A stretch of 64,000 nucleotides of DNA from G965247475 sp965247475. GTDB lineage: Bacteria; Chloroflexota; UBA11872. The notes beneath the pieces were generated by a model. It ran no database searches, was not told the origin of the DNA, and saw only the letters and a program-made list of their open reading frames with translations. This document shows, piece after piece, positions 41,399 to 49,975 of the stretch (position 1 is the first letter of the stretch; each line of letters starts with the position of its first letter). A program made the position numbers and the translations under genes. The DNA is taken from positions 1,240,001 to 1,304,000 of the forward strand of contig OZ252016.1 of assembly GCA_965247475.1 (NCBI GenBank), read 5' to 3'.

Positions 41399-42898
41399 AT
41401 GCGAACAGAGACGACGACCGCGCGCGAGGACGCCGTGGACGTTCGCGACTGGGCGCTCGACCAGCTCGCTTCCGGCGTCGCGGTCCCCATCTTTCACGAG
41501 TTGCCCGCCGACCTCGACACGCCGGTATCGGCCTACCTGAAGCTCCGCGACGGCTCTCCCTCGTTCCTGCTCGAGAGCGTCGAGGGCGGCGAACACCTCG
41601 GCCGCTACTCGTTCGTGGGCGCGTCGCCGCGGGCGGTCGTGGAGTTCCGCGACGGCGCGGGAACCATCGCCCGGTCGGACGGCTCGACCGAGCCAGTCGC
41701 CGTGGACGATCCACTCACGCTCATTGCCGCGGTCTTGGACGAGCGTCCGGTGCACCCGAACCCCGAGCTGCCCCGCTTTCAGGGTGGCGCGGTTGGATTC
41801 CTCGGGTACGACGCGGCGGCCCGTTTCGAGCGGCTCCCCGTCCCCGCGCACGACCCGCTGGGGGCGCCCGACGGGATGTGGATGTACTGCGAGGACCTAG
41901 TCGTCTTCGACCACGTGAACCAGGTCATGCGCATCGTCAGTCTGGCGCTGCCGGATGACGACCCGGTCGGCGCGCTGCGTGCGGCGGAGAACCGTGTGGC
42001 GAGGCTCACGGCCCGCATCGAACGGCCAGTGCCGGCGGCCCGGCCGATTCTAAACGGGCGAGCCGAGTCGCCGATTCATGCGAGTGCGACGCGCGCCGAA
42101 TTTGAGCGTGCCGTGGAGCGCGCCAAGGAGTACATCGCGGCCGGCGACATCATTCAGGTGGTTCCATCGGTGCGGCTGAGCCGTGAGCTCGCGGCCGACG
42201 CCTTCGATGTCTACCGAGCCCTGCGACGAATCAACCCGTCGCCGTACATGTTCCATCTGGACTTTGGATCGCTCCAGCTGGCGGGCGCGTCGCCGGAGAT
42301 GCTGGTGCAATCGGTCGGCGGCACGATCCGCACGCGCCCGATCGCGGGCACGCTGCCGCGCGGCAGCGACGAAGCCGCCGACGAACGGCTGGCCCGAGAG
42401 CTGCTCGCCGATCCGAAGGAACGAGCCGAGCACGTGATGCTCGTAGACCTGGGCCGCAACGACATTGGACGCGTGGCGAACGACGGCTCGGTGCAGGTGG
42501 ATGTGCTGATGGAGGTCGAGCGGTTCTCGCACGTCATGCACATCGTGAGCGACGTGAGCGGCGAACTGCGACCCGACCTGCGCGGCGTCGATGCGCTGCG
42601 CGCGTGCTTCCCGGCGGGGACGCTCACCGGGGCGCCAAAGATCCGGGCAATGGAGATCATCGCCGAGCTCGAAGGCATGCGACGCGGGCCGTATGGCGGC
42701 GCGGTGGGCTACGTGACGTACTCCGGGGATCTGGATACGGCGATCACCATCCGCTCGATGGTCGTGCGCGACGGCAAGGCGCACATCCAGGCGGGCGCCG
42801 GCATCGTTGCGGACTCGGTGCCCGCACGTGAGTACGACGAGTGTCTCAACAAGGCGCGGGCCGTGATTCGCGCGATCGAGATGGCCGAGGGGCGCTGA
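41399..42898 (+). CDS. trpE: Anthranilate synthase component I
   Basis: This 499-residue enzyme makes anthranilate from chorismate and, with TrpG, glutamine. It retains the feedback-site LLES near the N-terminus (PSFLLESVEGGEHLGRYSF). Catalytic-core blocks are present: LAGASPEMLVQ, PIAGTLPRG, ELLADPKERAEHVMLVDLGRND, GTLTGAPKIRAM and GGAVGYVTYSGDLDTAITIR. I start it at ATG 41399 with GGAGGAGGGGG upstream, after the T-box terminator; the frame is open upstream through the leader. It is the first gene of the operon. Confidence 0.93.
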   Translation: MRTETTTAREDAVDVRDWALDQLASGVAVPIFHELPADLDTPVSAYLKLRDGSPSFLLESVEGGEHLGRYSFVGASPRAVVEFRDGAGTIARSDGSTEPVAVDDPLTLIAAVLDERPVHPNPELPRFQGGAVGFLGYDAAARFERLPVPAHDPLGAPDGMWMYCEDLVVFDHVNQVMRIVSLALPDDDPVGALRAAENRVARLTARIERPVPAARPILNGRAESPIHASATRAEFERAVERAKEYIAAGDIIQVVPSVRLSRELAADAFDVYRALRRINPSPYMFHLDFGSLQLAGASPEMLVQSVGGTIRTRPIAGTLPRGSDEAADERLARELLADPKERAEHVMLVDLGRNDIGRVANDGSVQVDVLMEVERFSHVMHIVSDVSGELRPDLRGVDALRACFPAGTLTGAPKIRAMEIIAELEGMRRGPYGGAVGYVTYSGDLDTAITIRSMVVRDGKAHIQAGAGIVADSVPAREYDECLNKARAVIRAIEMAEGR

Positions 42899-42899
42899 G

Positions 42900-43484
42900 A
42901 TGCTGCTCGTGATCGATAACTACGACTCATTCACCTACAACCTGGTTCAGTACCTCAGCGTCCTCACCGATAACATTGAGGTTCACCGGAACGATGCCAT
43001 CAGCGTGGATCAGGCGGCCGGCATGACGCCCGACGCGATCGTCGTCTCGCCGGGGCCGTGCACGCCCGCGGAGGCGGGGATCTCGGTGGATCTGATCCGG
43101 CGACTGGGGCCAACGATCCCAACGCTGGGCGTCTGCCTGGGACACCAGGCGGTTGGAGCGGCGTTTGGCGGGGAGATCGTCCGCGCGCCGGAGCTGATGC
43201 ACGGCAAGACGTCGCCAATCCGACACGACGGCGCCGGTCTCTACGCGGATCTGCCTAACCCGTTCGAGGCGACCCGCTATCACTCCCTGATGGTGGAACC
43301 GAAGTCCCTCCCGAGCGAGTTGGAAGTCACGGCGACCAGCCCGGACGGTCTTATCATGGGTATGAATCACCGCGAGCACCCCATCTACGGCGTTCAGTTT
43401 CACCCGGAGTCGATCCTGACCTCGGCTGGGCCGGACCTCCTTCGTAACTTCCTGCGACTCGCCAGCGTGCCGGTGTCGCGATGA
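42900..43484 (+). CDS. trpG: Anthranilate synthase glutamine amidotransferase
   Basis: This 194-residue class I glutaminase subunit has MLLVIDNYDSFTYNL, SPGPCTPAEAG, the nucleophile in LGVCLGHQAVG and the His/Glu in QFHPESILT. It supplies ammonia to TrpE. It starts one base after the trpE stop and its stop overlaps trpD. Confidence 0.93.
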   Translation: MLLVIDNYDSFTYNLVQYLSVLTDNIEVHRNDAISVDQAAGMTPDAIVVSPGPCTPAEAGISVDLIRRLGPTIPTLGVCLGHQAVGAAFGGEIVRAPELMHGKTSPIRHDGAGLYADLPNPFEATRYHSLMVEPKSLPSELEVTATSPDGLIMGMNHREHPIYGVQFHPESILTSAGPDLLRNFLRLASVPVSR

Positions 43485-44506
43485 TCGTCGACGCGATCCG
43501 GAGGGTCGTCCACGGCGACGCGCTGACGCGCGAGCAGGCCGGCCGCGTGATGGATCAGATCCTCACGGCGCAAGTGAGTCCCGCGCAGTTCGGTGCGTTC
43601 GTCACCGCGCTGAGCCTCAAAGGCGAGACCGCGGACGAGATCGCCGGCCTCAGCGAAGTGATGCGCCGCAATGCGACGCCGGTGGACCTCGGCGGCCTCG
43701 ACGTAGTGGACACCTGCGGGACCGGAGGCGACGCCTCGGGGTGGTTCAACGTATCGACGACCGCCGCCTTCGTGGCGGCCGGGGCCGGCGCGAAGGTCGC
43801 CAAGCACGGCAACCGAGGCATCAGCAGCTCATCCGGAAGCGCGGACGTGCTCGAGGCGCTTGGGATCCCTCTGGACATCGGGCCTGAGCTGGTCGCACAG
43901 AGCGTTCGCGAGGCCGGGGTGGGGTTCATGTTCGCGCAGGCGTTCCATCCCGCCATGAAGTTCGCGGCGCCACTGCGCCGGGAGATCGGGATTCGCACGG
44001 TCTTCAACATTCTCGGCCCGCTGACCAACCCGGCTGGCGCAAAGCGTCAGCTGTTGGGCGTCGCGGACTTCGCGCTTGCCCCCACGATCGCCGAGGCGTT
44101 GGGCAAGACCGGCTCGGAGCGGGTGGTGGTCGTCAACGGCGCCGGCGGGGTTGATGAGATCACGCTCGCCGGCGCAACCCGCGTGGCTGATTTCTCGAAC
44201 GGGGCCACCACGACCTACGAGATCGACCCCGAGACGTTCGGACTCCCGCAGGCGGACCCGTCGGAATTCGCGGGTGGATCGCCGGACCAAAACGCGGCCA
44301 TAACACGATCGATTCTGGATGGGTCCGACACGGGGAGCCGCCGCGATCTGGTCGTCGCGAACGCGGCGGGCGCGCTCCTGGCCGCCGGCCTTGCCGCCGG
44401 CTGGAAGGAAGGCGTCCGAAAGGCCACCGAGTCCCTCGACAGCGGCGCTGCCCGCGCCAGCCTGGAGCGGATGGTTGAGGTCACTAATCGAACCAGCAGC
44501 GAGTAG
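43481..44506 (+). CDS. trpD: Anthranilate phosphoribosyltransferase
   Basis: This 341-residue enzyme carries DTCGTGGDASGWFNVSTTAAFVAAGAG, KHGNRGISSSSGSADVLEALG, FMFAQAFHPAMKFAAPLRREIGIRT and VVNGAGGVDE. It attaches phosphoribose to anthranilate. ATG 43481 overlaps the trpG stop. The 3' end overlaps the start of trpC by 32 bases. Confidence 0.93.
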   Translation: MIVDAIRRVVHGDALTREQAGRVMDQILTAQVSPAQFGAFVTALSLKGETADEIAGLSEVMRRNATPVDLGGLDVVDTCGTGGDASGWFNVSTTAAFVAAGAGAKVAKHGNRGISSSSGSADVLEALGIPLDIGPELVAQSVREAGVGFMFAQAFHPAMKFAAPLRREIGIRTVFNILGPLTNPAGAKRQLLGVADFALAPTIAEALGKTGSERVVVVNGAGGVDEITLAGATRVADFSNGATTTYEIDPETFGLPQADPSEFAGGSPDQNAAITRSILDGSDTGSRRDLVVANAAGALLAAGLAAGWKEGVRKATESLDSGAARASLERMVEVTNRTSSE

Positions 44507-45290
44507 GCGGTCGATCCTCGACGAGATCGTCGAGCGCGCCCGCGCGGATGTCGCGACGCGCCAGAACGAAGTTCCGCTCGAGGCCCTGCGCGAGCGCGCC
44601 GGCCGCGACGTGGAGCGGCGCTCGCTATGGCATGCGCTCGATCTGGATGGGGTCGGCGTGATCGCCGAGATCAAGCGCGCCTCGCCGACAGGTGGAACGC
44701 TGGCCACCAACGTGGACCCGGCCGAGTGGGCCGCTCTCTACGAGGCCAACGGAGCGGTGGCGATCTCGGTCCTGACCAACGAGCCCTACTTTCGGGGCAC
44801 GCTCGATGATCTGGAGGCGGCGCGCGCGGCCTGCGGCGTTCCGGTTCTCCGGAAGGAGTTCATTGTTTCGGACTACCAGATCCATGAGGCGGCCGCGGCC
44901 GGCGCCGACGCCGTGCTGCTGATCGTTGGCCTGACGCCGGAGCAGGATCTGGCGGCGGATCTTGCCTTGGTGCAAGAGCTTGGAATGGAGGCGCTGGTCG
45001 AGGTTCACGTCGAAGAAGAGATCCAACAAGCGTTGTTCGTCGGCGCGCACATCATCGGCATCAACAATCGCAACCTTCGATCGTTCAAGACGGACCTGGC
45101 TGTGACCGAGCGGCTCTCGTTGCTGATCCCGGACGACATCACGGTGGTCAGCGAGAGTGGCGTCAGAACCCCCGCCGACGTTCACCGCTTGGCCCGCGCC
45201 GGGGTGAGCGGCGTGCTGGTTGGCGAGTCGATCATGAGCGCCGACGACCCGGGCAGTCAGCTGCGCGAGATCTCGGAAGCAGGCTATTAG
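44475..45290 (+). CDS. trpC: Indole-3-glycerol-phosphate synthase
   Basis: About 271 residues, forming a (beta/alpha)8 barrel that cyclises carboxyphenylaminodeoxyribulose phosphate. Motifs are GVIAEIKRASPTGG, AISVLTNEPYFRGTLDDL, PVLRKEFIVSDYQIHEA, EALVEVHVEEEI, IIGINNRNLRSFKTD and VSESGVRTP. I chose TTG 44475, inside the end of trpD, because the matching N-terminus (SILDEIVERARADVA) needs it; no ATG or GTG fits. Confidence 0.88.
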   Translation: MRSLIEPAASRRSILDEIVERARADVATRQNEVPLEALRERAGRDVERRSLWHALDLDGVGVIAEIKRASPTGGTLATNVDPAEWAALYEANGAVAISVLTNEPYFRGTLDDLEAARAACGVPVLRKEFIVSDYQIHEAAAAGADAVLLIVGLTPEQDLAADLALVQELGMEALVEVHVEEEIQQALFVGAHIIGINNRNLRSFKTDLAVTERLSLLIPDDITVVSESGVRTPADVHRLARAGVSGVLVGESIMSADDPGSQLREISEAGY

Positions 45291-45293
45291 ACC

Positions 45294-45902
45294 GTGAGGG
45301 TCAAGATCTGCGGCCTGCTCCAGCCCGCCGACGCCGAGGTGGCGGCCGACGCGGGCGCCGACATGCTCGGCGTGATATTCGCTCCCGCTCGGCGGCGGCG
45401 CACGGTCCCCGAGGCAAAGGCAATCTTCGCCGCCGCCGGACCCGTCGAGCGCGTCGGCGTCTTCGTCGATGCGCCGCTCGCCGAGGTCGAGAGCGTCCGC
45501 CGCGACTGCGGCCTCGACTGGATCCAGCTGGCCGGGCGTGAGAGCCCCGCGTACTGTGCGACCCTCGACGGCCGCGCCATCAAGGTGCTGCGGCTCCCTT
45601 CAGACACCGATCGATTCGCGGCCTACGATCTATCGTTGTTCCATCTGGATGCGGACGACGCGGCGCGCGCCGGAGGGACCGGCGCGGTTTGGGACTACAG
45701 CCTCGCGCAGCCGGTCGCCGCTCGCTATCAGGTGATGCTGGCGGGCGGGCTCACTCCCGCGAACGTAGCGGGCGCGATCGCCGCCGCGCGTCCGTTCGGC
45801 GTGGACGTGAGCAGCGGCGTGGAGACCGACGGCGTGAAGGACCCCGAGAAGATCGTCGCGTTCGTGCGAGCCGCCTTCGCGACGCGGCGGGAGCCGGCCT
45901 GA
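45294..45902 (+). CDS. trpF: Phosphoribosylanthranilate isomerase
   Basis: This 202-residue barrel has the catalytic Cys in VKICGLLQPADAEVAA, VERVGVFVDAPL, WIQLAGRES (an HG to AG change from the usual QLHG), AGGTGAVWDYSLA and AGGLTPANVAGAIAAARPFGVDVSSGVE. It isomerises PRA to the carboxyphenylamino compound. Its stop and the lipoprotein start share one base. Confidence 0.88.
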   Translation: MRVKICGLLQPADAEVAADAGADMLGVIFAPARRRRTVPEAKAIFAAAGPVERVGVFVDAPLAEVESVRRDCGLDWIQLAGRESPAYCATLDGRAIKVLRLPSDTDRFAAYDLSLFHLDADDAARAGGTGAVWDYSLAQPVAARYQVMLAGGLTPANVAGAIAAARPFGVDVSSGVETDGVKDPEKIVAFVRAAFATRREPA

Positions 45903-46876
45903 TGCCGCGCGGGATCGTTCGACTCATCGGCGGCGGTCTCGTGGCCGTATTGGCGGCCGCCGGCTGCACGCAAGGTCTCTCGATCGAGGAGGGCGAGCGC
46001 GCGCCGCGCAGCGTCTCCACCATCGATTTCCTGTTCGCCGAGGGTCAGCGCGAGTTCGCGATCCCCACCGCGGCGCCCGCGCCGCTCGCCGGCTCGGCCG
46101 GCGCCGCGACCGGCCCCATGCCAGCCGCCGCGGACGCTCAGGCGGAACAACCATCCCCGTCGCCCACCGCGACCAGCCCGGCGCCCGCACCCACGGCGGC
46201 GACCCCCGGCGACGCGTCCGAGCCGACGCCCGCGCCGACGCCGGCAATCGACACCTCGGCTATCGCGGCGAACCGGGTCGCGTCTTCGATCGCCGTGCCG
46301 CATGCGGTGGTGGACTCGGATCTCCAGATCGTGTTCCTCTCGCCCGATCCCGCCGACGAGACGGTGCTCCCGAGCGAGATGCTCTCGGCGGCCAACCTGG
46401 AAAGCTATCTGTTGTCGGTGGCGAGCCGGCAGCCTGAATCGGCGGCGCTCACGGAGCGCTCGCGACCGGTCCAGCTCACGCAGCGGGTCTTCGTTCACGA
46501 GGATGCGGCGTCCGCCGAGTCGTTCTATGCCTTTCTTTCCGATGAGGTCGTACCCCGGTTGGCCTTCTTTACCGTCAGCCAGTTTCGAGAGTTCTATCCC
46601 GACCTGACCTCGTCGCTCGGGTCTTTTGACGGCGCCGAGGTCGGCGAAGAGACGTTGCTCGCGCTGCTGGAAATAGACCCGCAGATCGCCGAGGGCGAGC
46701 AGATCGACGGCCCGGGGGTCCCGGCCCTGTACTACCTGAGCGTGCGCGAGGGTCGAGTCACCGCGCTGATGGAGGTGGCCTTCATCGCTCCGCAAGATCC
46801 GCGTGCGATCGCGGAAATCGGGGCGCTGATGATCGAGCGCATCCCGCAGGAACTCCGGCCGGCGGCCGTACCGTGA
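45902..46876 (+). CDS. Predicted lipoprotein embedded in the trp operon
   Basis: This 324-residue protein starts MPRGIVRLIGGGLVAVLAAAGC, a signal peptide with a lipobox (LAAAGC). A ~90-residue Pro/Ala/Thr linker (PSPTATSPAPAPTAATPGDA) follows, then a globular domain (SSIAVPHAVVDSDLQIVFLSPDP through ALMIERIPQELRPAAVP). It overlaps trpF by one base and trpB by four, so it is co-translated with them. No known family. A link to tryptophan is not obvious; it may just ride on the operon. Confidence 0.75.
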   Translation: MPRGIVRLIGGGLVAVLAAAGCTQGLSIEEGERAPRSVSTIDFLFAEGQREFAIPTAAPAPLAGSAGAATGPMPAAADAQAEQPSPSPTATSPAPAPTAATPGDASEPTPAPTPAIDTSAIAANRVASSIAVPHAVVDSDLQIVFLSPDPADETVLPSEMLSAANLESYLLSVASRQPESAALTERSRPVQLTQRVFVHEDAASAESFYAFLSDEVVPRLAFFTVSQFREFYPDLTSSLGSFDGAEVGEETLLALLEIDPQIAEGEQIDGPGVPALYYLSVREGRVTALMEVAFIAPQDPRAIAEIGALMIERIPQELRPAAVP

Positions 46877-48081
46877 CCCAGGCGCCTCCGCGCGAGCTTC
46901 CCGATGCTCGTGGCTTCTTCGGCCCGTTCGGCGGCCGTTACGTCCCGGAGACGTTGGTTCCGGCGCTCGACGAGCTCGAGCAATCATTTGAGCGCCTGCG
47001 GGACGACCCCGGCTTCAACCGCGACCTCAACCGGCTGCTCGATACGTTCGCGGGACGGCCGACGCCGACGTATCACGCGGCTCGTCTCTCGGCCGAGCTC
47101 GGCGGCGCGCAGATCTATCTCAAACGCGAGGACCTGGCGCACACGGGCGCCCACAAGATCAACAACGCGCTCGGCCAGGGCTTGCTGGCCAAGCACAGCG
47201 GGAAGCGCCGCGTGATCGCCGAGACGGGCGCCGGCCAGCACGGCGTGGCCACGGCCACCGTCTGCGCGATGCTCGGCCTCGAATGCGTCGTGTACATGGG
47301 CGAGGAAGACACCCGCCGGCAGGCGCTGAACGTATTCCGCATGCGCACGCTCGGGGCTACGGTGGTGCCCGTCACGTCCGGCAGCCGGACGCTGAAAGAC
47401 GCCATCAACGAGGCGTTGCGCGACTGGGTGACGAACGTCGAATCGACCTTCTACCTGTTCGGATCCACGACCGGGCCGCATCCGTACCCGCTGATCGTGC
47501 GTGAGTTTCAGAGAGTCATCGGCATTGAGGCCCGCGAGCAGATGCTCGAGCTGACGGGAGGCCTGCCGAGTCTGGTGGTTGCCTGCGTGAACGGCGGGAG
47601 CAACGCGATCGGCATCTTCTACGCGTTCATCGGCGACGAAGACGTCGCGCTGACCGGCGTTGAGCCGGGCGGGACCGGATTGCAACCCGGCGGGCACGCG
47701 GCCGCGCTGGAGCACGGGTCCCTGGGCATTCTGCACGGCGCGCGAAGCTATCTGCTTCAGACGACGGACGGTCAAGTGATCGAGACCCACAGCATCGCGC
47801 CCGGCCTGGACTACCCGGGAGTCGGACCCGAGCACGCGTACCTGCGCGAGATTGGCCGCGCGACCTATGTGACGGTGGACGACCGCGCCGCGCTCGAGGC
47901 GCTGCAGTTGCTCACCAAGACCGAGGGAATCATTCCGGCCCTGGAGAGCGCGCACGCCGTCAAGCACGCGATCGATCGCGCCCCGACCATGGCGGCGGAT
48001 CGGAACATCCTGGTGAACGTCTCCGGCAGAGGCGACAAGGACATGGAGGCGGTGGCGGAGGCCCTGGGCGGGGGGCCGTGA
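46873..48081 (+). CDS. trpB: Tryptophan synthase beta chain
   Basis: This 402-residue PLP enzyme makes tryptophan from indole and serine. It has RYVPETLVPALDELE, the PLP lysine in REDLAHTGAHKINNALGQ, ETGAGQHGVATATVCAMLG, YMGEEDTRRQALNVFRM and the phosphate-binding CVNGGSNAIG. The C-terminal VNVSGRGDKDM is also present. It starts at GTG 46873. Confidence 0.94.
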   Translation: MTQAPPRELPDARGFFGPFGGRYVPETLVPALDELEQSFERLRDDPGFNRDLNRLLDTFAGRPTPTYHAARLSAELGGAQIYLKREDLAHTGAHKINNALGQGLLAKHSGKRRVIAETGAGQHGVATATVCAMLGLECVVYMGEEDTRRQALNVFRMRTLGATVVPVTSGSRTLKDAINEALRDWVTNVESTFYLFGSTTGPHPYPLIVREFQRVIGIEAREQMLELTGGLPSLVVACVNGGSNAIGIFYAFIGDEDVALTGVEPGGTGLQPGGHAAALEHGSLGILHGARSYLLQTTDGQVIETHSIAPGLDYPGVGPEHAYLREIGRATYVTVDDRAALEALQLLTKTEGIIPALESAHAVKHAIDRAPTMAADRNILVNVSGRGDKDMEAVAEALGGGP

Positions 48082-48875
48082 GCCGCATCGCCGAGACGTT
48101 CGAGCGCGCGGCGGGTCAGGACCGACTGGCCGTGGCGCCGTTCGTGACGGTTGGATACCCGGGGCTGGACCAGTCGATCGCGCTGGCCCGCGCGTACGCC
48201 GATGTGGGCGCCGACATGCTGGAGCTCGGCGTACCGTTCAGCGATCCGATCGCCGACGGCCCGACGATCCAGCGCGCGTCGCAGCGCGCGCTCGAGAACG
48301 GCGTGACGGTCGCGCACTGCCTCGAAGCCGTCGCCGAGATCCGCCGCTCGACCAGCGCGGCGCTGCTGCTCATGGGCTACGCCAATCCCTTCCTGCAGTA
48401 TGGATTCGAACGGCTGAGCAACGACCTGCTGTCGGCCGGCGGCGATGGCTTGATCGTGCCGGATCTCCTCCCCGAGCTCGCCGGCGACATCCGGGCGCCC
48501 GCACAGGCGCGCGGGCTCGACCTTGTGTATCTGGTGGCGCCGACCACGACCAGCGCGCGGATGTCGAGCGTGCTGACCGAAGCATCCGGGTTCGTGTACT
48601 GCGTGAGCGTGACCGGAGTCACGGGCAGTCGCGACCGGATGCGCGAGGGCCTTGCGGACTACCTGCATCGGGTAGGCGCGGCCACGCAGCTTCCCCGCGC
48701 CGTTGGCTTCGGAATCTCCCGACCCGAGCACGTGCGATCGCTGCACGGGATCGCCGAGGGAGCGATTGTCGCCAGCGCGCTGATCGACACGATGGCCGCC
48801 GCCGCCCCCGGGCACGCGGTCGCGGCGGCGGCCGCCCACCTCGAAACGCTTGTCGAGGCCTCGCATTGCGCGTGA
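48078..48875 (+). CDS. trpA: Tryptophan synthase alpha chain
   Basis: This 265-residue barrel has the catalytic Glu and Asp in MLELGVPFSDPIADGPTIQRASQRAL, LLLMGYANPFLQYG, GLIVPDLLPEL, VTGSRDRMREG and VGFGISRPEHV. It releases indole for TrpB. It starts at GTG 48078 overlapping the trpB stop. Confidence 0.93.
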   Translation: MSRIAETFERAAGQDRLAVAPFVTVGYPGLDQSIALARAYADVGADMLELGVPFSDPIADGPTIQRASQRALENGVTVAHCLEAVAEIRRSTSAALLLMGYANPFLQYGFERLSNDLLSAGGDGLIVPDLLPELAGDIRAPAQARGLDLVYLVAPTTTSARMSSVLTEASGFVYCVSVTGVTGSRDRMREGLADYLHRVGAATQLPRAVGFGISRPEHVRSLHGIAEGAIVASALIDTMAAAAPGHAVAAAAAHLETLVEASHCA

Positions 48876-49768
48876 TCGCCCGGCTGGCCAGCGCGCTGGC
48901 GCTGCTCTGGTTCACAATCGTGGCGCGCACAGCCTGGCGGCTGAGCCGACCACGACGCCACTGGCGTCCGACCGACTGGGCGCCATCGCCGCTGCCGCTG
49001 CGAGCCACTGACTTCGGCACGAGTGACGGGATCCGCCTGCGCGGCTGGATCGCGGCGCGCGAGCAGGCACCGGCGACGGCGGTGTGCGTGCACGGCTGGG
49101 GCACGAATCACACCGAGATGGACGGGCCCGCACACGAGCTGTACCAGCGCGGCTTTTCCGTGCTGCTGTTTGATTTCCGCGCCAGCGGCGAGTCCGGTGG
49201 GACGTTCAACACCGGCGGCGTGCTCGAGACTCGCGACCTGCACGCCGCGATCGACCTCGCCGCGTCGGACCCCGAACTCGGCGGCAAGCCGGTTGTGGTC
49301 CTGGCCAACTCGATGGGCGCGTCGGTGTCGCTGGTCGTGGTGGCCGAACGCGACGACGTGAAGGCCGTGTTCAGCGACGCGGCGTTCGCATCCACCGCCA
49401 GCGCGATCGCTTCAGGCTTCCGGAGCTTCACCGGCCTGCCGACGATGCCCTTCCAGCGCTCCGTCGTTTCGCTGGCGCGGCTGCTGAGTCGGGTCGGCAA
49501 CCACGATCTCTCGGCTATCGAAGCGATCTCGGGAATCGCGCCGTGCGCGGTGCTGATCGCGCAGGGCGGCCGGGATGACCTCGTGTCGCCGGGTGACGCG
49601 CATGCGCTCTACGCGCGCGCCGCGGCGCCGAAGGACCTCTGGATCGTGCCCGAGGCCGGGCACGTGGTGGGGGCGCATGTCGACCGGGCAACCTACATCG
49701 ATCGCGTGGCGGAGTTCTTTCAGCGGGCTGTCGATAAGGAGCCCGCCGGCGTCTTGGGTCCTGGCTAG
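48866..49768 (+). CDS. Alpha/beta hydrolase
   Basis: This 300-residue protein opens with one membrane-like helix (ARLASALALLWFTIVA), then an alpha/beta-hydrolase core: CVHGWGTNHTEMDG, the nucleophile in VLANSMGASVS, GGRDDLV (Asp) and AGHVVGA (His). It starts at TTG 48866 (GTG 48872 is possible), overlapping the end of trpA, so it may be the last gene of the operon. The substrate is unknown. A role in trp metabolism is not implied. Confidence 0.75.
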   Translation: MRVIARLASALALLWFTIVARTAWRLSRPRRHWRPTDWAPSPLPLRATDFGTSDGIRLRGWIAAREQAPATAVCVHGWGTNHTEMDGPAHELYQRGFSVLLFDFRASGESGGTFNTGGVLETRDLHAAIDLAASDPELGGKPVVVLANSMGASVSLVVVAERDDVKAVFSDAAFASTASAIASGFRSFTGLPTMPFQRSVVSLARLLSRVGNHDLSAIEAISGIAPCAVLIAQGGRDDLVSPGDAHALYARAAAPKDLWIVPEAGHVVGAHVDRATYIDRVAEFFQRAVDKEPAGVLGPG

Positions 49769-49862
49769 TCGATCGAATCGGCCCGTCCACCGCGGCTGTC
49801 TCCCAAGCCGTCGGCACTTCGTTGGCGCGAATGCGGTGCGGCCGCTCCGATACACTCGCGCC

Positions 49863-49949
49863 GGAGGGGTGCCCGAGCGGCTCAAGGGGCCCGTCTCGAA
49901 AACGGGTAGGCGTGTGAACGCCACGTGGGTTCGAATCCCACCCCCTCCG
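49863..49949 (+). tRNA. tRNA-Ser(CGA)
   Basis: An 87-nt cloverleaf. Acceptor arms GGAGGGG/CCCCTCC pair, the anticodon stem CCCGT/ACGGG encloses loop CTCGAAA (anticodon CGA), and the T arm is GTGGG-TTCGAAT-CCCAC. A long variable arm (TAGGCGTGTGAACGCC) is as expected for serine. CCA is not encoded. Confidence 0.93.
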
Positions 49950-49975
49950 CCTCCGACAGTCCGCGCCCCATTCCC

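Noticed and set aside
49925..49975. Upstream extension of the amidohydrolase start into tRNA-Ser(CGA)
   Set aside because: The extension would begin inside the tRNA gene; ATG 49976 gives the family-consistent N-terminus.
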